Positions 43,550-52,183 of a stretch of DNA of 64,000 nt are shown here, piece after piece. The notes below the pieces were generated by a model. That model worked only from the letters and a program-made list of their open reading frames with translations, did not search any database and was not told the DNA's origin. The position numbers and the translations under genes were made by a program. Where the stretch lies: NCBI GenBank assembly GCA_934352055.1, contig CAKRJY010000001.1:558001-622000 (forward strand), written 5' to 3'. The stretch comes from an uncultured Lachnospiraceae bacterium (GTDB taxonomy: Bacteria > Bacillota > Clostridia > Lachnospirales > Lachnospiraceae). Each line of letters opens with the position of its first letter. Position 1 is the first letter of the stretch.

Positions 43550-43971
43550 ACGTCATCCCTTTTTTCTTCTTTCTTTGTCCATCCCGCCACAACAGCGAGA
43601 ATATGATCGCACACTTTTCCTATATATCGGTACAGCTGCGACATGCTTTTATAGAGAAATGTAATCGGAATACAAAAAATCTTCCGTACTATCCTACTAC
43701 CTATAGCATAATACAAAATCATCCCCGATGCACCTATAAAAAATTGACAAAATCGTAAAATCCCCTCTGTTTCCTGATTTAAAACGCGCCAAATGACAAA
43801 TGCTGCCACAATCCAATAACAAAAATCGCCCAGCATTTCCCTTTCTCTTGCGATGTTTCTCACCTTGCGAAACGCATCCATCAAATCATACGCCACACCA
43901 AGACACACCCCCAACAAAAACATAACCCCTAAAATATGTCCCTGTTCTGTCACAAAAGAATATAATGGCAT
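43546..43971 (-). CDS. yabQ: spore cortex protein YabQ
   Basis: 141 residues, mostly hydrophobic with about four membrane segments (GHILGVMFLLGVCLGVAYDLMDAFRKV in parts, then FCYWIVAAFVIWRVL). B. subtilis YabQ is a sigma-E-dependent membrane protein of the outer forespore membrane needed for cortex synthesis. It starts at the last base of the yabP stop and overlaps divIC by four bases. Confidence 0.88.
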   Translation of the reverse strand: MPLYSFVTEQGHILGVMFLLGVCLGVAYDLMDAFRKVRNIAREREMLGDFCYWIVAAFVIWRVLNQETEGILRFCQFFIGASGMILYYAIGSRIVRKIFCIPITFLYKSMSQLYRYIGKVCDHILAVVAGWTKKEEKRDDV

Positions 43972-44255
43972 TATTTAAACATCCGTCCAAAAAAATTCTC
44001 TCCGACTGCCTTCGGCGAAATCACTTCTGTATAAAGCAGCGCATCTACTTTTCCTTCTACTTCCAGGTCTCCTTTTTCTACCGACAGACGATTGATATGT
44101 AGATCATTTCCTTTTATCGTCAGCATGCCTTCTGATGTTTCCAGAAGAATCTCGCGCAGATCAAAGGAGATCACATCTAAGATTCCCGTGAGGCTGATCC
44201 CCTTTCGGTTCGTCATCATTAATTTATGATTGGTCACAACGTGTTTTTCTTCCAT
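43971..44255 (-). CDS. yabP: sporulation protein YabP
   Basis: 94 residues, with the YabP/YqfC-family core NRKGISLTGILDVISFDLREILLETSEG (in parts) and GNDLHINRLSVEKGDLEVEG. It acts with YabQ in the mother cell, although its exact role is unclear. SD AAGGAG. A sigma-E-like promoter lies at 44288-44316, matching the known sigma-E control of this gene pair in Bacillus. Confidence 0.92.
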   Translation of the reverse strand: MEEKHVVTNHKLMMTNRKGISLTGILDVISFDLREILLETSEGMLTIKGNDLHINRLSVEKGDLEVEGKVDALLYTEVISPKAVGENFFGRMFK

Positions 44256-44287
44256 AGGATCTCCTTTTCTTTTATCTTCCTATCTCT

Positions 44288-44316
44288 ATCCTATGTCACC
44301 TATGCCAACCTTATGA
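44288..44316 (-). promoter_or_regulatory. candidate sigma-E promoter of yabP-yabQ
   Basis: Minus-strand -35-like TCATAAG (44310-44316), 14-nt spacer, -10-like CATAGGAT (44288-44295), about 33 nt before the yabP ATG. It is a partial match to the sigma-E consensus, made plausible by family knowledge of yabP. Confidence 0.4.
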
Positions 44317-44323
44317 TTAAAAA

Positions 44324-44563
44324 TTAAAGATAACGGAAAAGTTCTTTTGCCTCTTCCTTTTTTGTGGTATCTGCCAACGCCAGCACTTCTACTTTGACCG
44401 GTTTGTTACCAAATGCTATTTCTATGATGTCTCCTACTTTCACCTTCACAGAGGCTTTTGCTTCTTTTCCGTTAACCATGACACGTCCCGCATCGCATGC
44501 TTCGTTTGCCACGGTACGTCTCTTGATTAGGCGGGATACTTTTAAAAACTTATCTAATCGCAT
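44324..44563 (-). CDS. rqcP: S4-domain RNA-binding protein RqcP (YabO)
   Basis: 79 residues forming a single S4 domain (MRLDKFLKVSRLIKRRTVANEACDAGRV in parts, VKVGDIIEIAFG). RqcP stabilises the P-site tRNA on obstructed 50S subunits while RqcH adds alanine tails during ribosome rescue. The ATG at 44563 is chosen because AGGAAAGGA lies upstream of it; an earlier ATG (44590) precedes that SD. It follows the HU gene and leads into yabP. Confidence 0.93.
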   Translation of the reverse strand: MRLDKFLKVSRLIKRRTVANEACDAGRVMVNGKEAKASVKVKVGDIIEIAFGNKPVKVEVLALADTTKKEEAKELFRYL

Positions 44564-44589
44564 TTTTCGCTGTCCTTTCCTCGTCATCA

Positions 44590-44622
44590 TAACAAAAAAG
44601 GCTCAAAACAGAAGTTTTGAGC
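44590..44622 (-). terminator. intrinsic terminator of the HU gene
   Basis: Stem GGCTCAAAAC (44599-44608) / GTTTTGAGCC (44613-44622) with a 4-nt loop and T6 on the minus strand, 24 nt after the HU stop. The exit sequence GTTATGATGAC resembles those of the veg and tRNA-Gly terminators. Confidence 0.9.
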
Positions 44623-44646
44623 CAAATGTTCATAAAACAATATGAA

Positions 44647-44919
44647 TTAGTTCATCATATCCTTTAAAGCCTTACCAGCTTTGAACTTAGGTGCCTTAGA
44701 TGCTGGAATCTTCATCTCAGCGCCAGTCTGAGGATTTCTACCTGTTCTAGCAGCTCTTTCAGATACTTCGAAAGTACCGAATCCAACTAACTGAATCTTT
44801 TCACCTTTCTTAAGTTCTTCTGCAACAACATCTGTAAATGCCTTTAATGCTGCTTCTGCATCTTTCTTAGAAAGATCTGCCTTGCTAGCCATAGCTGCAA
44901 CTAATTCTGTTTTGTTCAT
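44647..44919 (-). CDS. hup: HU family DNA-binding protein
   Basis: 90 residues. Architectural DNA-bending protein, full length: MNKTELVAAMASKADLSKKD at the start, the GFGTFEVSERAARTGRNPQTG arm, and IPASKAPKFKAGKALKD at the end. AGGAGG is the SD; it has its own promoter (44994-45022) and terminator, and codon choice consistent with high expression. Confidence 0.97.
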   Translation of the reverse strand: MNKTELVAAMASKADLSKKDAEAALKAFTDVVAEELKKGEKIQLVGFGTFEVSERAARTGRNPQTGAEMKIPASKAPKFKAGKALKDMMN

Positions 44920-44993
44920 ATTAACTTCCTCCTATGGAATATAAAAATATAATATTATGTCAGAGTCCTGCCTCCAAAATAACTACAAAGTTA

Positions 44994-45022
44994 TTTATAA
45001 AGGTTTTACCTATATTTGTCAA
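44994..45022 (-). promoter_or_regulatory. sigma-A promoter of the HU gene
   Basis: Minus-strand -35 TTGACA (45017-45022), 17-nt spacer, -10 TATAAA (44994-44999), giving a leader of about 70 nt before the ATG at 44919. Confidence 0.85.
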
Positions 45023-45124
45023 GGTAAACACCTTATATTTTCAAGGTTTCCCGACGTTTTGCCAAATTATACAAAATATTAAATAATCTTTGTATAAGAA
45101 TACTATGGACAAAATTCTCTCTGA

Positions 45125-46858
45125 TTACAACATCTTTTCTACTAATGCATTTACGGCTTCTTTCATTGCCTCTGCTTTTGCCTCTGCATCTGCAATCGAT
45201 GTACCCTTGATACCAAAATAGAATTTGACTTTTGGTTCTGTACCGGAAGGTCTGACACATACCCATGCATCATCTGTCAATTCATAGTAAAGCACATTGG
45301 AACTTGGAAGTCCGGTCGGACGCACTTCTCCTGTTGCCACATCAGTAATCATATCATTCTTATAATCACGCACAGCCGTCACCTGATATGCGCCAATTTC
45401 CTTTGGTGCATCTGCACGTAAAGTGTTCATGATAGTACCAATTTTTTCCAGACCTTCAATGCCCTTTAAGGTAATGGCTGTAATACCATCCTGATAATAG
45501 CCATAGCGCTCGTACATAGCAATCATTGCATCCCACAAGGTCATATTCTTTGTCTTATAATAAGCTGCAGCTTCGCAAAGTGCCATAGAAGCAACTACCG
45601 CGTCCTTATCTCTTGCATATGTTCCCGTCAGACAGCCATAGCTCTCTTCCATACCGAAAAGATATGTGCCCTTTCCTGTTGTTTCCATTTCTAAAATCTT
45701 TTGACCAATAAACTTGAATCCGGTCAACACTTCCACTAACGCAATACCATAATGCTTTGCAATCGCATCTGCCATGTTGGTAGAAACGATAGAGCGGATA
45801 AATACGCCATCTTCCGGAAGTCCCTGCAATTCCTTCTTCTGACCAATCAGATAATCTCCGATCAGACAGCCTGACATATTACCGGTGAGTGGATGGTATT
45901 CCCCTGTCTGTGCATCTTTCACATAAACACCCAAACGATCCGCATCCGGATCTGTAGCGAGAACTAAATCTGCATCCACTTTCTTTGCCAATGCAAGACC
46001 AAGCGTAAATGCTTCTTTTGCTTCCGGGTTTGGATAGCTGACCGTCGGAAAATCTCCATCCGGCAATTCCTGTTCCGGCACTACATAAACCTGCGTAAAT
46101 CCAAGTTCTTTTAAAACGCGACGCACCGGAATATTTCCTGTTCCATGAAGTGGTGTATAAACCACCTTAATCTCAGAACCAACAGCATCAATCGCATCCT
46201 GATGTACTACAAGCTTCTTCAGCTCGGCAATGTATGGATCATCAATATCTGCACCTATGGTCTGGTAAAGTCCTGCTGCGATTGCCTCTTCTTTATCCAT
46301 TTTTTTGCATACTGCATAATCGGAGATTGCCTTTACCTCATCCATGATTCCACTATCGTGTGGAGGGGTAATCTGCGCACCATCTTCCCAATATACTTTG
46401 TAACCATTGTACTCTGGCGGATTATGACTTGCGGTAATATTGATACCGGCAATTGTATGTAATTTACGTACTGCATAAGATAATTCCGGTGTTGGACGAA
46501 GGGATTCAAACACATATGCCTTAATGCCGTTTGCCGCTAAGCAAAGTGCTGCCACATCCGCAAATTCCGGTGACATATGTCTGGAATCATATGCAATTGC
46601 AACACCTCTGTCCTGTCCGCCAACTTTTAAAATATAGTTTGCGAGTCCCTGCGTTGCCTTACGCACAGTATATTCATTCATACGGTTGCAGCCTGCGCCA
46701 ATAATGCCGCGAAGTCCGGCTGTACCGAATTCCAATTCCGTATAAAATCTCTCCTCGATTTCTTTTTCATCTCCTGCGATCTGGCGCAACTCTTCTTTTG
46801 TTGCTTCATCCATGTAATCGCTTTCTAACCAATGTGTATACTGCTCTTTGTAACCCAT
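45125..46858 (-). CDS. phospho-sugar mutase (phosphoglucomutase, PgcA-like)
   Basis: 577 residues of the alpha-D-phosphohexomutase family: phosphoserine loop TASHNPPEYNGYK, metal loop DPDADRLG, sugar loop GMEESYG, and the C-terminal phosphate-binding RPSGTEPKVKFYFG. The length and GYKVYW segment fit the B. subtilis PgcA type, which interconverts glucose-1-P and glucose-6-P; a phosphomannomutase activity cannot be excluded. SD AAGGAGG. It is upstream of the HU promoter and apparently a single-gene unit. Confidence 0.92.
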   Translation of the reverse strand: MGYKEQYTHWLESDYMDEATKEELRQIAGDEKEIEERFYTELEFGTAGLRGIIGAGCNRMNEYTVRKATQGLANYILKVGGQDRGVAIAYDSRHMSPEFADVAALCLAANGIKAYVFESLRPTPELSYAVRKLHTIAGINITASHNPPEYNGYKVYWEDGAQITPPHDSGIMDEVKAISDYAVCKKMDKEEAIAAGLYQTIGADIDDPYIAELKKLVVHQDAIDAVGSEIKVVYTPLHGTGNIPVRRVLKELGFTQVYVVPEQELPDGDFPTVSYPNPEAKEAFTLGLALAKKVDADLVLATDPDADRLGVYVKDAQTGEYHPLTGNMSGCLIGDYLIGQKKELQGLPEDGVFIRSIVSTNMADAIAKHYGIALVEVLTGFKFIGQKILEMETTGKGTYLFGMEESYGCLTGTYARDKDAVVASMALCEAAAYYKTKNMTLWDAMIAMYERYGYYQDGITAITLKGIEGLEKIGTIMNTLRADAPKEIGAYQVTAVRDYKNDMITDVATGEVRPTGLPSSNVLYYELTDDAWVCVRPSGTEPKVKFYFGIKGTSIADAEAKAEAMKEAVNALVEKML

Positions 46859-46914
46859 AGCATCCTCCTTTTGAATATCTCGTATTCTTTTTTATCATAA
46901 TTGCCTATCTTGTA

Positions 46915-48216
46915 TTAGTCAAGCAATGTAGATAGCATCTTTGAGATGGTCGTCAGATAATCTGTCTCCGTATCCGATAAGTTCGATGAAGATGAACTGC
47001 TATCATTCGATGACGTATCCTTATCTCCTTTATTGGTTTTGTTCTTGTTCGTAGAATTCTTATTGGAATTACTATTGGAATTGCTGTTTGAACTATTACT
47101 TGTGCTATTATTTGTGCTATTACTCGTACGGTTACTTGTGCTGCCGCCTGTACTCTGCGTCGTATTTTCACTGCTTTGCGAAGTGTCTTCTGTATCCTCT
47201 GTCTGTGCCATATCCAGCGAAATCGTCGCACTCTCAGAATTCACGATTAAAGTCTTTTGCCAATCATCATACCCTTCTGCCACCACACGAAGCTTATGTG
47301 CCCCGTAGGTCACCGGCACTACCTGTCCCACGGTAATCTGCTCGCCATCCACATAAACAGACACACCTGCCACTTCCGATGTAAATGTCAGCTGACACAC
47401 CTTCGGGCCACTGCCTTTGAGCTGATTCAGATCCACAATGGTTGTCTCCCCACGCACAACGGTATAATCCCCTGTACCGCCATAACCATTATTTGCGACA
47501 GTAATTGCATACGTTCCTTCCGGCACTTCTAAGCACATATCACCGGTTACTTTTGTAAAAATCCGGTTGCCAATGCAAATCATGCTATCTACAAACGTAT
47601 CACTATTCTGAAGCTGGATATAGCCATGACCGGTCGTCACGATGACTGACCACACATCCTTATCCTTGCCAATCACCTGTAAGGTGTCCTCCGCGCCAAT
47701 CGCATCTAAGCTGATCTGCGCATCCTGTGAAAATGCCATCGTATCCGGCGTAATCCGATACGCCGTCTGACCAATGGTAAAAATGCCCTTTGCTATATCA
47801 ATCTCATAATTGGTAATGTCTTTTTGATTCCATACCTCGTCCGACATCTGCACCGAACTAAGTGTTGAGGACGCACTGATTTCGCCCAGACGGACAACCT
47901 GCCCCGGTGTAAAATGAATCGAGCTGTAAGAATCCCCATAGGCATCCATAAATCGTGTACTCAGCGTATAGCCATAACGTACCTGTCGCTCTGTCTTAGG
48001 AGAATACAGTGTCATTGTCTCTCCCATCATATCTATTTGTTCAATGATATAATCCGGCGTTGTCTCTTCCTTATCTGCTGTCTCCTGTTCCTGCTTTGCT
48101 GCAGGCGCACGATAAGTAAAAGGCTCATTTTCTTCCTGTTTTCCACATGCGTTCATGACACATAAAAGCAGGAGCAGCATAACGGTACAACCACCTTTTT
48201 TCCATATGTTTTTCAT
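46915..48216 (-). CDS. lipoprotein with PEGA-like domains and a Ser/Asn-rich tail
   Basis: 433 residues. A signal peptide ends in a lipobox with Cys24 (CVMNAC), so it is exported and lipid-anchored. The middle has several beta-rich modules, one clearly PEGA-like (SVYVDGEQITVGQVVPVTYG... then LRVVAEGYDDWQKTL). Residues about 340-415 are a low-complexity Ser/Thr/Asn stretch with (SN)n runs, probably a flexible spacer, ending in a short helical tail. No enzyme motif is seen; an envelope or surface-binding role is the best guess. The low-complexity DNA may be prone to length changes. Confidence 0.75.
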   Translation of the reverse strand: MKNIWKKGGCTVMLLLLLCVMNACGKQEENEPFTYRAPAAKQEQETADKEETTPDYIIEQIDMMGETMTLYSPKTERQVRYGYTLSTRFMDAYGDSYSSIHFTPGQVVRLGEISASSTLSSVQMSDEVWNQKDITNYEIDIAKGIFTIGQTAYRITPDTMAFSQDAQISLDAIGAEDTLQVIGKDKDVWSVIVTTGHGYIQLQNSDTFVDSMICIGNRIFTKVTGDMCLEVPEGTYAITVANNGYGGTGDYTVVRGETTIVDLNQLKGSGPKVCQLTFTSEVAGVSVYVDGEQITVGQVVPVTYGAHKLRVVAEGYDDWQKTLIVNSESATISLDMAQTEDTEDTSQSSENTTQSTGGSTSNRTSNSTNNSTSNSSNSNSNSNSNKNSTNKNKTNKGDKDTSSNDSSSSSSNLSDTETDYLTTISKMLSTLLD

Positions 48217-48230
48217 AGCTCGATTATAAA

Positions 48231-49238
48231 CTATTCCATCAGATTATACAATAATGCCAGGTATTCCCGACGTGCAGTTTCCTGGTTCATAATCTGCCGC
48301 AATTTATCACCATCACGTTTGGATGACCACGTTTTCTTGTTGTTATTATAGTGGTTTGCAATTTTCCAGAATTTTTCCGGATAAAGCAGCCGTAAATATA
48401 GTTCATATACTTCTTCCGTTTCCATCGGACGGACTCTCTGATACGTCATCAACATCTGCCTTCCAAGCTCTGCATTCCAACGATTTTTTTCCAATGCCTT
48501 ACGCATATATTTTGCAAGATCACTCATCGCACTGTCCATACGCATGTTTTCAAAATGCTGGATATACGACAAATGACTGCAATCTAAAACATTATGATGA
48601 TGATAATCTCCGTGGCATAGCTGCACTCGCATTTTTTGGTGTTGTACCTGTTTTTCCACACATTCTGATTGCTCTAAAAACAAGGTATACGCCTGCTCGT
48701 ACAACTCTTCAAACTCGGTTTTTTTCTTCTTTTTCCGCGCGTAATTCCGCAAATTACGCAATTCCCGGTTATGCCGTTTCACCTCCGCAAAAAACATATG
48801 CTCCTGCGCAAGAAATACCGTTTTATCCACTTCCGGCAGCGATGCTAATTGCAAATGCAGATCTGCCAGTTTCCGCGCTCCCTCCAACACTTCACATGCA
48901 TTTTTCACATCGCATTCCCGCCCCGGCTGATACTGTTTTAATATGTAAGATGGTCCATGTTCTTCCCGGACCATATATGCCCCTTCCTTCGTCGCAACAA
49001 GCTGTTCCGTCCTCGCATCCCACGTATGCAACTCCCGTAACACATACGCCAATTGCTCTGCTTTTTGCGCTGATCCGCTAAAAGGCTTCAGCATACAAAT
49101 CCCTTGTGTCGTATGAATCAGCAGACTTCCTCTTCCCTTAGAAACGCCTGTAATCTCCAGCTCATATTCTCCAAGCAGTTGTTCTCCTTGCCCCATACGC
49201 GGAATAACAATCTGTGATTTCTCTATATTTTCACACAT
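48231..49238 (-). CDS. CotS family spore coat / kinase-like protein
   Basis: 335 residues with a phosphotransferase-like fold: an N-lobe with YILKQYQPGRECDVK and a C-lobe with LCHGDYHHHNVL, the HGDxxxxN loop of aminoglycoside- and choline-kinase-like proteins. The expected DFG/D-x-D metal motif downstream is degenerate (QHFENMRMDSAMSDLAKYM), as often in CotS/YutH/YsxE coat proteins. It is probably made in the mother cell; a sigma-E-like promoter lies at 49283-49312. Enzyme activity is doubtful. Confidence 0.82.
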   Translation of the reverse strand: MCENIEKSQIVIPRMGQGEQLLGEYELEITGVSKGRGSLLIHTTQGICMLKPFSGSAQKAEQLAYVLRELHTWDARTEQLVATKEGAYMVREEHGPSYILKQYQPGRECDVKNACEVLEGARKLADLHLQLASLPEVDKTVFLAQEHMFFAEVKRHNRELRNLRNYARKKKKKTEFEELYEQAYTLFLEQSECVEKQVQHQKMRVQLCHGDYHHHNVLDCSHLSYIQHFENMRMDSAMSDLAKYMRKALEKNRWNAELGRQMLMTYQRVRPMETEEVYELYLRLLYPEKFWKIANHYNNNKKTWSSKRDGDKLRQIMNQETARREYLALLYNLME

Positions 49239-49282
49239 AAAAAATCCTCCATAACACGAACACCATTTTCCAATATCTGTTC

Positions 49283-49312
49283 ATCTTATGAAGGAATCTC
49301 TCTGATTATACC
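49283..49312 (-). promoter_or_regulatory. candidate mother-cell sigma promoter of the CotS-like gene
   Basis: Minus-strand GGTATAAT (49305-49312), 14-nt spacer, CATAAGAT (49283-49290), about 45 nt before the ATG. It is a partial match to the sigma-E consensus at the right spacing. Confidence 0.35.
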
Positions 49313-49320
49313 TATCGTAT

Positions 49321-50661
49321 TTATTTTTCTATTGCCGCCAGGCGCTTTGCCTCTGCAAGCAATTCTTCTCTTGTATTCTTTGCCGGTTCCTCAATCACCT
49401 GTGTAAACAACAAATCCAGAATCTCACCAACCTTTTTTCCCTGCGGTACGCCAATATCTAACAAGTCTTTTCCATTGAGCGCAAGATCTTTTTTTTGCAC
49501 GCAGACCTGTTTCTCCATAATCCTGTCATACAACGCCTCAAACTGATCGATGGCGTCTAATTTCTGTTGGCGCATATACATGCTTTGTGCCAACGTATCT
49601 GCCCGTTTCACGGCAAAGATTTCCGGGAAACTCTCCAATCCCATTTTCACAATGCTGCGGCGCACATTTTTCTCCTGCAATACTGGTCGCATATCATGAA
49701 AACGTACCAGGCGCTTCACCGAGCGAATGGTATCATTGTCAAATTTGAGCCGGCGTAAAATCTGTCCTGTCATCTCTGCACCAATTTCCGGATGTCCATA
49801 AAAATGGTCATTTTCTGCTTCATCTGTTGTTCTGCACACCGGCTTTGCCACATCGTGAAACAGCATCGTCAAACGCAGCACACGATCTGCCGGTACTGCC
49901 ATAAGTGCATGAATGGTGTGCTCGCCCACAGAATACTGATGGTGAACGGTATGTTGCGGTGTTTCCATCATTGCATCAAATTCCGGCAAAAAAATCCCAG
50001 TCAGACCACACGCATAAACCGTACGCATTTCCTCCGGATGAGCCGATGTGAGCAGTTTCACAAGCTCCACCATAATGCGTTCCATACTCACCCGCGCAAT
50101 GGTTGGTGCCAACGCACAGATAGCATCATAGGTGGCTTTATCGATAGAAAAGCCAAGCTGTGCCGCAAAACGTACCGCGCGAAGCATACGCAGGGCATCT
50201 TCTGAAAAACGCTCCGTTGCCTCTCCCACGCACCGAATCACACCATCCTGTAAATCCTGCATACCGCCAAACAAATCCACCAGACCTTCTGTCTGGTTAT
50301 ATGCCATGGCGTTGATCGTAAAATCACGACGCCGCAAATCTTCCGATAAAAGATTGGTAAAAGCAACACTCTCCGGGTGTCTTCCATCCTTATACTCACC
50401 ATCAATACGATATGTTGTCACCTCATATCCACATTTGCCACACATAATGGTAACCGTACCATGTGCAATACCGGTATCAATGGTATGGGTAAACAATGCC
50501 TTTACCTCTTCCGGCGAAGCTGAAGTCGTAATATCCCAGTCAGCCGGTTCTTTACCTAAAATGCTGTCGCGGACACAGCCGCCTACTGCATAGGCTTCGT
50601 GTCCGCAACTTTCTAACCGTTCTATAATTTTAATGACATCCTGTGGTAATACAATATTCAT
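49321..50661 (-). CDS. cca: CCA-adding tRNA nucleotidyltransferase with HD domain
   Basis: 446 residues. N-terminal nucleotidyltransferase (YAVGGCVRDSILGKEPADWDI with the DxD-type metal pair), tRNA-binding RRDFTINAMAYN and EDALRMLRAVRFAAQLGF, and then an HD domain (MLFHDVAKP). It adds or repairs the CCA end, which matters here because the four tRNA genes in the window do not encode CCA. The ATG at 50661 overlaps the proS stop (TAATG); an in-frame TTG at 50679 is less likely. Confidence 0.95.
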   Translation of the reverse strand: MNIVLPQDVIKIIERLESCGHEAYAVGGCVRDSILGKEPADWDITTSASPEEVKALFTHTIDTGIAHGTVTIMCGKCGYEVTTYRIDGEYKDGRHPESVAFTNLLSEDLRRRDFTINAMAYNQTEGLVDLFGGMQDLQDGVIRCVGEATERFSEDALRMLRAVRFAAQLGFSIDKATYDAICALAPTIARVSMERIMVELVKLLTSAHPEEMRTVYACGLTGIFLPEFDAMMETPQHTVHHQYSVGEHTIHALMAVPADRVLRLTMLFHDVAKPVCRTTDEAENDHFYGHPEIGAEMTGQILRRLKFDNDTIRSVKRLVRFHDMRPVLQEKNVRRSIVKMGLESFPEIFAVKRADTLAQSMYMRQQKLDAIDQFEALYDRIMEKQVCVQKKDLALNGKDLLDIGVPQGKKVGEILDLLFTQVIEEPAKNTREELLAEAKRLAAIEK

Positions 50662-52100
50662 TAATATGCTTTGCCCCAATAAACTAACTTCTTAGCCGGT
50701 TTGCCACAGCATACACAAACATCAGAAATCGCTTCCTGTGCAAATGGCATACATCTGCTTGTAGCTGTTGTATCTTCCTTGATCTTGTCTTCACATGCCT
50801 GATCGCCACACCACATTCCACGGATAAATCCTGGTTTGTTTGCTACGATTTCTTTGAACTCTTCGTAATTGTGTGCATCATATGTATGTGCTTCTCTATG
50901 TGCTCTTGCTCTTTCCAGCATTTCTGTCTGCATCGTAGCAAGAATCTCTGTGATCTTTTCTGCCAATTCATCGATGCATACTGTGATTTTTTCTCTTGTA
51001 TCACGGCGAACAACCACAGCCTGGTTTGCCTCTATATCGCGAGGTCCCATCTCTACACGAACCGGAATACCACGCATTTCCTGCTCAGAGAACTTCCATC
51101 CCGGTGATTTATCCGTGTCGTCTAACTTCGCACGAAGACCTGCTGCCTTTAATGCGTCCAACACTTCGTGTGCCTTATCAAGCACACCGTCTTTGTTCTG
51201 CATAATTGGAATGATATCTACCTGTGTAGGTGCAATTCTTGGTGGAAGTACCAAGCCTGAATCATCACCATGTACCATGATAATCGCACCAATCAGACGT
51301 GTTGTCATACCCCATGAAGTCTGATGTACATACTTTAACTGGTTATCCTTATCGGTATATTGAATTTCAAATGCCTTGGCAAAACCATCACCAAAGTTAT
51401 GGCTGGTACCAGACTGCAAGGCTTTACCATCATGCATCAATGCTTCAATTGTGTAAGTAGCTTCTGCCCCTGCAAATTTTTCTTTATCTGTCTTACGTCC
51501 ACGGACAACCGGCATAGCCAGTACTTCCTCACAGAAATCTGCATACAGATTCAGCATCTGCTGTGTACGCTCTTCGGCTTCCTCTGCAGTTGCATGCGCT
51601 GTATGGCCTTCCTGCCATAAAAATTCTCTGGAACGGAGGAATGGTCTTGTCTCCTTTTCCCAACGTACCACAGAACACCACTGGTTGTACAACTTTGGAA
51701 GATCACGGTAAGACTGGATTTCATCCTTATAAAAATCACAGAAAAGTGTCTCCGATGTAGGACGTACACAAAGTCTTTCCTGCAATGGGTTGAGACCGCC
51801 ATACGTTACCCATGCAACTTCCGGTGCAAATCCCTCAACATGATCCTTTTCTCTTTCGAGAAGACTTTCCGGAATAAACATTGGCATGTAAACATTTTCC
51901 ACGCCTGTCTCTTTAAATCTACGATCCAATTCATGCTGGATATTCTCCCAGATTGCGTAACCTGCAGGTTTAAAAATCATACATCCCTTTACGCTGGAAT
52001 ACCCCATCAATTCTGCTTTTTTAACAACATCCGTATACCACTGTGCGAAGTCAACATCCATCGATGTAATGGCTTCTACTAATTTTTTATCCTTTGCCAT
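50661..52100 (-). CDS. proS: prolyl-tRNA synthetase, eukaryote/archaeon-like short form
   Basis: 479 residues of a class II synthetase lacking the bacterial editing insertion: motif 2 region RWEKETRPFLRSREFLWQEGHTAHAT, anticodon-binding domain with VRVEMGPRDIEANQAVVVRRD, and a C-terminal zinc-binding-like domain (CGDQACEDKI, CVCCGKPAKKLVYWGKAY). This matches the archaeal/eukaryotic-type ProRS found in many Clostridia. The ATG at 52100 is 5 nt after AGGAGG. It is coupled to cca. Confidence 0.95.
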   Translation of the reverse strand: MAKDKKLVEAITSMDVDFAQWYTDVVKKAELMGYSSVKGCMIFKPAGYAIWENIQHELDRRFKETGVENVYMPMFIPESLLEREKDHVEGFAPEVAWVTYGGLNPLQERLCVRPTSETLFCDFYKDEIQSYRDLPKLYNQWCSVVRWEKETRPFLRSREFLWQEGHTAHATAEEAEERTQQMLNLYADFCEEVLAMPVVRGRKTDKEKFAGAEATYTIEALMHDGKALQSGTSHNFGDGFAKAFEIQYTDKDNQLKYVHQTSWGMTTRLIGAIIMVHGDDSGLVLPPRIAPTQVDIIPIMQNKDGVLDKAHEVLDALKAAGLRAKLDDTDKSPGWKFSEQEMRGIPVRVEMGPRDIEANQAVVVRRDTREKITVCIDELAEKITEILATMQTEMLERARAHREAHTYDAHNYEEFKEIVANKPGFIRGMWCGDQACEDKIKEDTTATSRCMPFAQEAISDVCVCCGKPAKKLVYWGKAY

Positions 52101-52183
52101 CATGGCCTCCTTATTACTTTCATCAATACCATTTATTCTAAAAAAATCCACAGGTCTTGTCAAGGCTGGTATCCGTGTATTTT

